Shown: piece by piece, positions 1 to 5,751 of the stretch
How the letters are laid out: every line of letters begins with the position of its first letter
Position numbering within the stretch: the first letter of the stretch is position 1
Assembly (NCBI GenBank): GCA_015767395.1
Contig: JADWMI010000141.1
Span: 1 to 6,351, forward strand
DNA from: Bacteroidota bacterium
GTDB taxonomy: Bacteria; Bacteroidota; Bacteroidia; Flavobacteriales; Flavobacteriaceae
Direction: 5' to 3'
DNA: 6,351 nt
The notes under the pieces: model-generated
What the model saw: only the letters and a program-made list of their open reading frames with translations
Told to the model about the DNA's origin: nothing
Databases searched by the model: none
Program-made: the position numbers and the translations under genes

Positions 1-1677
1 GCAGACAAATTCAGGAAAAATATTGCTCCCAACAAACATTTAATGGAAGAGGGTAATATCGTAGTTTATCAAGATGTTAGGGGGCGATGGATGAGCGAAG
101 GCACCTATGATAATATGCGTGCTTATATTCCAAATAAAATAGATAGCACCCAAATTGATGAAAGTTCAGATACGTATGACACCATTGATTGGCTCATAAA
201 AAACGTTGAAAACAACAACGGAAATGTAGGTACTTGGGGGATTTCGTATCCTGGATTTTACAGTACATATTCAGCCATTGACGCACATCCAGCGCTTAAG
301 GCTGCCTCGCCACAAGCTTGTATTGGTGATTTTTATTTTGATGATTTTCATCACAATGGTGCCTTTTTATTGAGTTATTTTAGAATTACTGGTTTATTTG
401 GAACTCCAAAAGATGCACCCTCCGATACTGCCTGGTATAAACTAGCCGACATTAAAGCTAAAGACCAATATCAATTTTTCTTAGATGCAGGACCTCTGAG
501 TAATTTAAATAAATACTACCAATATGAAAAATTGGACAATCCTGTTCTACAAGATAATAACAAAGTAGATGATTTCTTTTGGGAAGAAATAAAAGAACAT
601 CCAAATTACGATGAAGTTTGGCAGAGCAAAGGAATTATTCAGCACTTAAAAAAAATAAAACCACATGTTGCAACTATGGTTGTTGGCGGTGAATTTGATG
701 CAGAAGATTTATACGGACCGTTAGAAACCTATAAAACCATAGAAAAATACAACAAAGATAATTACAACACATTGGTTTTTGGACCTTGGAGTCACGGACA
801 ATGGGCGAGCTCTAACGCTAAAAATGCTGTTGGGAATTATTATTTTGGAGACAGCATTTCTATAAAATTTCAAGAAAAAATTGAAACGAAGTTTTTTAAT
901 CATTTCTTAAAAGGAACAGGAGATAAAAACTCTGGTTTACCCGAAGCTTATGTATTCGATTCAGGTAAAAAAGAATGGAATAGTTATGATACCTGGCCAC
1001 CCAAAAACGCCGTAAAAAAATCAATGTATTTATCTAATAATCAAAAACTCACCATTTCCGAAGAAAAAGAAACCGGCATTAAATTTATTAGTGATTTAAA
1101 AAAACCTGTTCCTTATTCAGAGGATATTAAAATGGTTTTTACCCCAAGAAAATATATGACTGATGATCAGCGTTTTGCTGCCAGAAGAAGTGATGTATTG
1201 GTTTTTGAAACCGAAGTTTTAAATGAAGGTTTCACATTGGCTGGTGATATTTTAGCAAAATTACAGGTTGCGACAACCGGAACTGATTCAGACTGGATTG
1301 TTAAAATTATAGATGTTCACCCTGCTGATTATGAAGAAAACAACAAAGACATTCAAAATCATTTAAAAATGAGCAACTATCATTTAATGGTTAGAAGCGA
1401 AGTAATGCGTGGTAAATTTAGAAATAGTTTTTCTAATCCTGAACCATTTATTCCAAACAAAAAAACTGCTGTAAATATTAAACTACAAGATGTGCACCAT
1501 ACTTTTCAAAAAGGACATAAATTACAAATTCAAGTGCAAAGCACCTGGTTTCCTTTGATTGATTTAAATCCTCAAACATATGTAGACAATATTTTTAAAG
1601 CATCAGAAGATGATTTTAAAAATCAAACCCATACTGTATTTACTTCATCGAGTATAGAATTTTCAGTGTTAAATTAA
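1..1677 (+). CDS. CocE/NonD-family (peptidase S15) serine hydrolase, alpha-amino-acid ester hydrolase-like; 5' end missing
   Basis: The reading frame is open from base 1, so the ATG at 43 is internal; 558 codons are visible. Counting from base 1, the fragment carries the alpha/beta-hydrolase nucleophile motif GISYPG (Ser82, codon 244-246), an Asp in GEFDAEDLYG (Asp233, codon 697-699) and a His in GPWSHG (His265, codon 793-795), which form the catalytic triad. The last ~190 residues look like the PepX_C jelly-roll domain. Tyr83 follows the nucleophile, and Glu235/Asp236 plus Asp114/115 match the oxyanion Tyr and carboxylate cluster known from alpha-amino-acid ester hydrolases, which bind the substrate's free alpha-amino group. 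I therefore infer action on amino-acid or peptide esters or amides rather than cocaine-type esters. The missing N-terminus (probably 60-100 residues) should hold any signal peptide. It is followed after 11 bases by the dehydrogenase gene, so the two are likely co-transcribed. The family is secure; the substrate is inferred. Confidence 0.9.
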   Translation, partial: ADKFRKNIAPNKHLMEEGNIVVYQDVRGRWMSEGTYDNMRAYIPNKIDSTQIDESSDTYDTIDWLIKNVENNNGNVGTWGISYPGFYSTYSAIDAHPALKAASPQACIGDFYFDDFHHNGAFLLSYFRITGLFGTPKDAPSDTAWYKLADIKAKDQYQFFLDAGPLSNLNKYYQYEKLDNPVLQDNNKVDDFFWEEIKEHPNYDEVWQSKGIIQHLKKIKPHVATMVVGGEFDAEDLYGPLETYKTIEKYNKDNYNTLVFGPWSHGQWASSNAKNAVGNYYFGDSISIKFQEKIETKFFNHFLKGTGDKNSGLPEAYVFDSGKKEWNSYDTWPPKNAVKKSMYLSNNQKLTISEEKETGIKFISDLKKPVPYSEDIKMVFTPRKYMTDDQRFAARRSDVLVFETEVLNEGFTLAGDILAKLQVATTGTDSDWIVKIIDVHPADYEENNKDIQNHLKMSNYHLMVRSEVMRGKFRNSFSNPEPFIPNKKTAVNIKLQDVHHTFQKGHKLQIQVQSTWFPLIDLNPQTYVDNIFKASEDDFKNQTHTVFTSSSIEFSVLN

Positions 1678-1688
1678 AATTTAAAGTT

Positions 1689-2822
1689 ATGAGATTTTCA
1701 CAGATTTTAGTATTCTTTTTATTTATTGCAATATATTCTTGTAAAACAAATAATCATGAAACAATCGCTTCAAATACAAATAATGATACTCCTTTACAAT
1801 TTGAAGTTGAAACGATTGTTGATAATTTAGAAAACCCTTGGAGTTTTACTTTCCTACCCGATGGTTCCATGTTAATTAATGAGCTGAAGGGAGAATTGAT
1901 TCACTTTAAAAATAAAGTAAAAACAACAATAAATAATCTTCCAGAAATTGTAGCGAAAGGACAAGGCGGCTTAATGGATATTGAATTAGACCCAGACTAT
2001 TCAAATAACGGTTGGATTTATTTTTCATTGGCTTCAAATTTAGAGAAGGACGGAAATGGTGCTAACACCACAATAATGAGAGCTAAATTGGTTGACAATT
2101 CATTGGTTGAAACAGCCATTTTATACAAAGCAACACCAAATACCAACGGTGGAAATCACTTTGGGTCAAGAATTGAATTTGATAAAAAGGGATATTTATA
2201 TTTTTCAATTGGTGATCGGTTTCAACGTGATATAAACCCACAAGACCTTACCAAAGATGGTGGGAAAATTTACAGAATTAATCCTGATGGTTCTATCCCA
2301 AAAGACAATCCGTTTTACAATACCAGTGGCGCTAAAAAAGCTATTTATTCTTATGGACATAGAAACCCTCAGGGAATGGCATTGCATCCAGAAACTGGAA
2401 AAATATGGACGCATGAGCACGGCCCACAGGGTGGTGATGAAATAAATATTATTAAAGCAGGAATCAATTATGGTTGGCCAAAAGCCTCCTTTGGAATAAA
2501 CTACGATGGAACTTCATTTACCGATGCAACATCTTTACCAAATATGGAAAATCCAATTCATTATTGGACACCCTCGATAGCTCCATGTGGAATGACCTTT
2601 GTAACTAGTGATAAATACCCTCAATGGAAAGGGAATTTATTAGTTGGATCTCTAAAATTTCAATATTTAAATAGATGTGTTTTAGATGGTGATAAAGTTA
2701 TTTCTGAAGAAAAATTATTAGAAGATACTGGAAGAGTTAGATGTGTGCGTCAAGGACCAGATGGTTATATTTACGTAAGTGTTCAAAATAAAGGAATTCT
2801 AAAATTAGTACCAACTCACTAA
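1689..2822 (+). CDS. PQQ-dependent sugar (glucose/aldose) dehydrogenase family lipoprotein
   Basis: A 377-residue protein with a lipoprotein signal: MRF start, hydrophobic stretch and lipobox IYSC with Cys18, so it should be lipid-anchored in the envelope after a short Asn/Thr-rich linker (19-35). The rest is a GSDH-type six-bladed beta-propeller, a fold that oxidises aldoses with PQQ. Family landmarks visible: NGGNHFGSRIEF (His157, position of the catalytic base), GHRNPQGMALHP (Arg225), THEHGPQGGDEIN (calcium/PQQ loop, 241-253), INYGWP (259-264) and GRVRCVRQGPDGYIYV (Arg349/Arg351, matching the paired PQQ-contacting arginines of soluble glucose dehydrogenase). Length matches the E. coli YliI/aldose dehydrogenase type. 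No PQQ biosynthesis gene is visible, so cofactor supply is unknown, and some Bacteroidota members of this fold may act on other substrates. The ATG at 1689 is supported by the signal peptide starting there; no strong Shine-Dalgarno is seen. Confidence 0.9.
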   Translation: MRFSQILVFFLFIAIYSCKTNNHETIASNTNNDTPLQFEVETIVDNLENPWSFTFLPDGSMLINELKGELIHFKNKVKTTINNLPEIVAKGQGGLMDIELDPDYSNNGWIYFSLASNLEKDGNGANTTIMRAKLVDNSLVETAILYKATPNTNGGNHFGSRIEFDKKGYLYFSIGDRFQRDINPQDLTKDGGKIYRINPDGSIPKDNPFYNTSGAKKAIYSYGHRNPQGMALHPETGKIWTHEHGPQGGDEINIIKAGINYGWPKASFGINYDGTSFTDATSLPNMENPIHYWTPSIAPCGMTFVTSDKYPQWKGNLLVGSLKFQYLNRCVLDGDKVISEEKLLEDTGRVRCVRQGPDGYIYVSVQNKGILKLVPTH

Positions 2823-2868
2823 AAAATAAGAACCAGAACCGTTGATTGAGAATCTTTGGTTCTGGTTC
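2821..2868 (-). terminator. Intrinsic terminator, U-tract on the - strand
   Basis: A perfect 11-bp inverted repeat (GAACCAGAACC at 2830-2840 with GGTTCTGGTTC at 2858-2868) surrounds a 17-base loop. Read on the - strand, the hairpin runs straight into CTTATTTTTT, ending at the stop codon of the + strand dehydrogenase gene. On the + strand the hairpin is followed by A-rich sequence without a T-run, so it is a good terminator for leftward transcription and at best a weak one for the rightward genes. It lies about 170 bases past the norF stop, so it ends either a long 3' tail of the nor transcript or a separate small RNA. Confidence 0.8.
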
Positions 2869-2958
2869 AAAACTAAAACTACTAACTAAAGTTTTACTTT
2901 GTTGAAACTAATTTTGGTTTTTCTCCAAGTCGTGAATTATTTTCAACCCTTTTAATTA
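2821..2958 (-). ncRNA. Candidate small RNA between convergent genes
   Basis: If the -7 box at 2964-2971 is active, transcription would start near 2958 and end at the intrinsic terminator, giving an RNA of roughly 135-140 bases. The interval has no ATG-initiated reading frame on this strand, and contains a second short hairpin (7-bp arms 2874-2880 and 2890-2896, loop of 9) besides the terminator stem. No known RNA family is recognised. The alternative is that this is simply the 3' untranslated tail of the norF transcript. The call rests only on promoter-like and terminator signals. Confidence 0.25.
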
Positions 2959-2963
2959 TACTA

Positions 2964-2991
2964 CAAATGTAAAGGCTATTTCTTCTTCAAA
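2964..2991 (-). promoter_or_regulatory. Possible Bacteroidota-type promoter in the convergent intergenic region
   Basis: On the - strand, TACATTTG (2964-2971) is an exact match to the Bacteroidota -7 consensus TAnnTTTG, and a TTTG (2988-2991) lies 16 bases upstream. The usual gap is nearer 19-21, so the -33 element is poorly spaced. It points leftward toward the terminator at 2821-2868 with no protein gene in between. In A+T-rich DNA such a match can occur by chance. Confidence 0.3.
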
Positions 2992-3009
2992 CCCTGACTT
3001 TTATCATGG

Positions 3010-3028
3010 TTTGATAAATTTTATCAAA
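3010..3028. repeat. Short perfect palindrome downstream of norF
   Basis: TTTGATAAA (3010-3018) and TTTATCAAA (3020-3028) are perfect 9-bp inverted copies with one base between. The outer parts read TTGAT and ATCAA, like the half-sites of Crp/Fnr-family regulators, but seven bases apart instead of the usual four. It lies 13-31 bases past the norF stop and is not followed by a U-tract on either strand, so it is not a normal terminator. It sits upstream of the candidate promoter at 2964-2991. Confidence 0.4.
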
Positions 3029-3040
3029 TAAATGCTGTTT

Positions 3041-3280
3041 TTAAATTATCAGCATTGTAATTATGGAGAATAATAAAACAAAAATCACTATAGATGACTT
3101 CCAAAAAACATGAGCTTTTCTTAATCCCATAAAATAAAAAGAGATTCCAATAACCTTAAATATAGAAATCACCAATACAACTTCCATAGCATATACAAAG
3201 TCACTATTGGCAGTGAGTGCCGACAGAAATGTTACTATAATTATCAATACCCAAACCCGTATATATAACCTATTTTTCAT
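3041..3280 (-). CDS. norF: Cytochrome c oxidase subunit IV-like small membrane protein, NorF-type
   Basis: A 79-residue protein made almost wholly of three predicted membrane helices (about residues 7-25, 33-52 and 59-78). The central segment FKVIGISFYFMGLRKAHVFWK resembles the prokaryotic COX4/NorF pattern, a lysine-containing second helix ending in an FM-L-R motif. Such proteins accompany heme-copper oxidase or NO reductase subunit III-like proteins and appear to help assembly or stability rather than catalysis. The ATG begins one base after the norE stop (TAA-T-ATG), implying translational coupling, and it is the last gene of the leftward block. Family assignment rests on size, topology and the adjoining NorE-like gene, since sequence signal in so short a protein is weak. 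An aa3 oxidase subunit IV is the alternative. Confidence 0.7.
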   Translation of the reverse strand: MKNRLYIRVWVLIIIVTFLSALTANSDFVYAMEVVLVISIFKVIGISFYFMGLRKAHVFWKSSIVIFVLLFSIITMLII

Positions 3281-3281
3281 A

Positions 3282-3863
3282 TTAAAATATTAAATAAATA
3301 ATAGGAAATAACAACAGCCAAATTAGATCACACATATGCCAAAATGTGGCACTTGCTTCAAAATCTTCTAATTTTAAGTTTGACTTCTTTTTATTCAATG
3401 CTATATGAACAGAAAATAAAATAACCAAACCTACAACTACGTGAATTACATGAAATAAAGTAAGCATCCAATAAAAAGTAAAAAAGGTATCAAACCCAAT
3501 GGTTAATCCTGCTTCCATTTTTTGATAATATTCCAAACCTTTAAGAGCTAAAAATAATAAGCCACCAAGTATCGTCAATTTTAAATATATTTTGGTTTTA
3601 TCCAGCTTATTTTCTTTAAAATATTGAACAGACAAGACCATAAAAAATCCACTAGTAATTAAAAAAACGGTGTTAATTGCTCCAAAAGTTGTATTCAACA
3701 ACAGGCGTGAATTATGAAAAATTTGTGGTTCTTGCTTGCTGTAAGCGGCCATAGCAATTAAAGCCATCCCAAATGTTATTAACTCTAAAAAAACAATAAT
3801 CCACATTAGAATACCACCTGGAGGGTAAAATATATTTTTAGAATTTACTTCTTGTGATTGCAT
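3282..3863 (-). CDS. norE: Heme-copper oxidase subunit III family protein, NorE-type
   Basis: A 193-residue integral membrane protein with five predicted helices (about residues 17-40, 58-80, 94-111, 127-153 and 173-192). The signature of subunit III is present: LFHVIHVVVGLVIL (136-149) and FWHMCDLIWLLLFPIIYLIF (174-193), with the conserved His/Asp pair near the last helix. Five helices and ~190 residues fit the short NorE/quinol-oxidase style subunit III rather than the seven-helix form. NorE is not catalytic but enhances NO reductase activity or assembly. It begins 10 bases after the hemerythrin-PAS stop and is directly followed by the NorF-like gene. Membership of the Nor system rather than a terminal oxidase is inferred from norD and ric in the same block and the absence of oxidase subunits I/II. 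Confidence 0.85.
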   Translation of the reverse strand: MQSQEVNSKNIFYPPGGILMWIIVFLELITFGMALIAMAAYSKQEPQIFHNSRLLLNTTFGAINTVFLITSGFFMVLSVQYFKENKLDKTKIYLKLTILGGLLFLALKGLEYYQKMEAGLTIGFDTFFTFYWMLTLFHVIHVVVGLVILFSVHIALNKKKSNLKLEDFEASATFWHMCDLIWLLLFPIIYLIF

Positions 3864-3873
3864 ATTTTTAAAA

Positions 3874-4851
3874 TTAATCCCAGTCTAATAAACGCTTCTG
3901 ACCTTCTAATTTTTGAATATCTGTAATATCCTGAGACATTTCAATTACCCCTTTATACTGTTTATCATTATCACGAATTGCAAAATACCTGATATGAATT
4001 ATCCTTCCCTTAAAATTGAACCAAAACTCAGCAACATCTTTAGTTCCTGCTTTAAATTCAGCCACAATTCGCAATACCATATCAACACTTTTTGGTGGAT
4101 GGCAAAAACGCACCTCACGACCAATAATCCCCTTACTTCTTGGAAAAACCCTATTATCTCCCCTATTATAAAATATTACTTTATCATTTTCATCTACGTA
4201 AGTAATATCAACCGGTAAAAAACGCAATAGTAAATTCACTTGTTCTGGTGTCATATAACCTTCGTCATAATGAAAGGTGTTATCAGTTGAAAAAGACAAA
4301 TCACGTGTCGAAAAATCCTCACTGGGATGCACGTATTTTTCTTCTATGATTTCAGGATATGGTACTGGCTTCACCTTTAACATCCATCCAATTTCTTCAT
4401 CTCCTTGGTAAAATTCTTTCCAATCTTCTTCAGATAATAGTTCCATTGAATTTGGAAATAAACGTACATCTTCAATATTTAATAAACGTTTAATTCCTTC
4501 CACTAAATAAGGAATATTTTCAACTATTTTAGGGGTGTTTTTTTCGTTATTATAACCGTTTAACAACCTCATCTGGTCTCTTAAGTTGTCATGAAAAGAC
4601 CACATTCCTTGGCTTGGTCCTTCCCATCCATGTTTTTCTAAATAAGGAAACAACTGGTTTTCTTTTCTTGCAAATCGTTTTTCAATTGTAGATAGCTGAT
4701 TAAATATGTTAAAATATTTTTGAAAATCTACTACGGGATCTACCTCATATAATTCTAATAAAATATCTTGAATCAAAGCACTTTCCTCGTAATATACTTT
4801 TACAGGATGTCCTTTCGGTAATTGTTCTATTGATGATAAAAATGAATTCAT
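3874..4851 (-). CDS. Hemerythrin-PAS protein of the DUF438 group (DUF438 domain absent)
   Basis: A 325-residue soluble protein with no signal peptide or membrane helix. Residues ~10-150 are a hemerythrin-like four-helix region: GHPV (His15), KENQLFP (Glu64), EKHG (His74), SFHDN (His87) and IEDVRLFPNSMELLSEEDW (Glu127) supply plausible iron ligands. A linker (~150-197) leads to a C-terminal PAS domain (~198-325) with the family's wording: MTPEQVNLLLRFLPVDITYVDENDKV, then FCHPPKSV (Cys250-His251), KDVAEFWFNFKG, IRYFAIRD and the terminal DITDIQKLEGQKRLLDW. These proteins usually start with a DUF438 helical domain, which is missing here: the protein begins right at the hemerythrin part, and the gap from ric is only 57 bases. 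There is no kinase, GGDEF or DNA-binding output. Position between ric and norE suggests an NO/O2/redox sensor or NO-binding protein; this role is inferred. Confidence 0.85.
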   Translation of the reverse strand: MNSFLSSIEQLPKGHPVKVYYEESALIQDILLELYEVDPVVDFQKYFNIFNQLSTIEKRFARKENQLFPYLEKHGWEGPSQGMWSFHDNLRDQMRLLNGYNNEKNTPKIVENIPYLVEGIKRLLNIEDVRLFPNSMELLSEEDWKEFYQGDEEIGWMLKVKPVPYPEIIEEKYVHPSEDFSTRDLSFSTDNTFHYDEGYMTPEQVNLLLRFLPVDITYVDENDKVIFYNRGDNRVFPRSKGIIGREVRFCHPPKSVDMVLRIVAEFKAGTKDVAEFWFNFKGRIIHIRYFAIRDNDKQYKGVIEMSQDITDIQKLEGQKRLLDWD

Positions 4852-4908
4852 TTTATGTTTTTTCTTATTTAATATGGAAACTCAAAAAAATTAACTGATT
4901 GTAATTGT

Positions 4909-5613
4909 CTATAATTTTAACAACTTTGGAAATAACATATTTTTTTCGAAATGTATATACTTATGCAATTCATGCTCAAATGAATTTAATTTTTCATATA
5001 AGAGTTTAAATGAATTACAGGCTCCTTCAGGAATGGAATAGTTACTTGATAAATTTGCAATAGTTTTAAATAAATCAACTACCAATGAATGGGATGTCTC
5101 TATATTTCTAATACTCAATTTTAAGATGTCCTTTACCGATTCCTCCAACAGTGTTCCTCCCTCCTTTTCATGAATGTGCTTTTCAACAAAGGGAAACAGT
5201 GTATTTACCTCAACTGCCAATTGTTCTGTAATTTCACTTATTATTTTACTTAGTAATATATTAATTTCAACTACTTCAGGATGCTGCTTCCCATGAACTT
5301 CAGCGACCTTTGAAGCCAATGGATACAATTCAGGAATGACAGTTTTAAAGTATTTGTGATGTACATCTACAGTGCGTTTTAATGCTGAATTCAAATCCAG
5401 TTGATCCAATCTTGAATCACCAACAATGGTATTTTTAACACTTTCAATTTCAAGCTTTAGTGTTTCAAAAGAAACCCCACTCTCTTTACAGGCTTTTTCT
5501 AAACTATCGCCTCCTCCACAACAAAAATCAATTTTGTACTTGCTGAACACATGATCCGAACCTACGTTTTTCGATACAACTTCTGCAACTGTATCCTCTT
5601 TAGTTATACTCAT
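4909..5613 (-). CDS. ric: Ric/YtfE/ScdA-type iron-sulfur cluster repair di-iron protein, variant ligand set
   Basis: A 234-residue cytoplasmic protein with the two-domain Ric layout: ScdA_N/DUF542 (1-60) with the DFCCGGG motif (Cys31-Cys32), then a hemerythrin-like domain (~75-234). Ric proteins restore Fe-S clusters after nitrosative or oxidative damage. Visible landmarks are VHHKYFKTVIPEL (His86), KVAEVHGKQHPE (His107, His111), His175, and two LFP-ending motifs, AVEVNTLFP (Glu135) and HFEKNMLFP (Glu223). Aligning the LFP motifs to E. coli YtfE, the positions eight residues before each LFP, normally His ligands (YtfE His129, His204), are Gln131 (codon 5221-5223) and Tyr219 (codon 4957-4959). 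Both carboxylates remain. The di-iron site may be altered or served by nearby His214/217/221. A divergent paralog is possible. The ATG at 5613 fits the N-terminal domain and sits just inside a promoter-like region. Confidence 0.88.
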   Translation of the reverse strand: MSITKEDTVAEVVSKNVGSDHVFSKYKIDFCCGGGDSLEKACKESGVSFETLKLEIESVKNTIVGDSRLDQLDLNSALKRTVDVHHKYFKTVIPELYPLASKVAEVHGKQHPEVVEINILLSKIISEITEQLAVEVNTLFPFVEKHIHEKEGGTLLEESVKDILKLSIRNIETSHSLVVDLFKTIANLSSNYSIPEGACNSFKLLYEKLNSFEHELHKYIHFEKNMLFPKLLKL

Positions 5614-5635
5614 AATATTAATCTATTTACAAATG

Positions 5636-5643
5636 CAAATATA
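5636..5643 (-). promoter_or_regulatory. Putative -7 element of the ric promoter
   Basis: The - strand reads TATATTTG here, an exact match to the Bacteroidota -7 consensus TAnnTTTG, 22 bases upstream of the ric ATG. A start site near 5630 would give a short A+T-rich leader. No TTG sits at the expected -33 distance; that place is taken by the inverted repeat at 5643-5676, which suits a promoter that depends on a regulator. There is no clear Shine-Dalgarno before the ATG, as is common in this group. Confidence 0.55.
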
Positions 5644-5676
5644 CATAATAAAAGACTTCTTTGTCTTTTATTATGT
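5643..5676. promoter_or_regulatory. Perfect 14-bp inverted repeat upstream of ric; candidate operator
   Basis: ACATAATAAAAGAC (5643-5656) and GTCTTTTATTATGT (5663-5676) are perfect inverted copies separated by six bases. The repeat touches the -7 box of the putative ric promoter and covers the -33 region, the position expected for a regulator that controls promoter access. It does not match an Fnr (TTGAT-N4-ATCAA) or NsrR-type consensus that I know. As an alternative, the GAC/GTC core with flanking A and T runs could fold as a weak terminator for norD, although the downstream sequence on the - strand is only moderately T-rich. Confidence 0.55.
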
Positions 5677-5710
5677 TAAAAATATGATAACTTATATTAA
5701 TATATTTTTT

Positions 5711-5729
5711 AGCGCTATAAAATAGCCCT
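5711..5729. repeat. Imperfect hairpin after norD
   Basis: AGCGCTAT (5711-5718) pairs with ATAGCCCT (5722-5729) over eight positions with one mismatch and a three-base AAA loop. It begins 23 bases past the norD stop. On the - strand it is followed by a run of A rather than T, so it lacks an intrinsic terminator's U-tract; it may stabilise the 3' end of the norD mRNA or mean nothing. Confidence 0.3.
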
Positions 5730-5751
5730 CAATAAATAAATTTTATAAAAA

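Noticed and set aside
43..45. ATG at 43 as the start of the hydrolase gene
   Set aside because: The frame is open from base 1 with family-like sequence before the ATG, and the protein would lack the N-terminal part of the hydrolase fold; the gene is cut by the window edge.
721..903. 60-codon - strand frame inside the hydrolase gene
   Set aside because: It is antisense to the catalytic Asp/His region of a well-supported gene and shows no domain.
2205..2445. Two overlapping open frames (one on each strand) inside the PQQ-dehydrogenase gene
   Set aside because: Both lie within the best conserved part of the propeller gene and have no family resemblance; they are chance shadow frames.
3913..4218. 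101-codon open frame on the + strand opposite the hemerythrin-PAS gene
   Set aside because: It is antisense to the conserved PAS coding sequence, has low-complexity Ile/Asn-rich content and no recognisable domain.
4852..4908. Separate promoter for the hemerythrin-PAS gene in the 57-base gap after ric
   Set aside because: No good TAnnTTTG box or spaced TTG pair is found; co-transcription with ric is simpler.
5693..5704. 12-bp palindrome TATATTAATATA in the norD-ric gap
   Set aside because: It is pure A/T in very A+T-rich DNA, so chance is a sufficient explanation.
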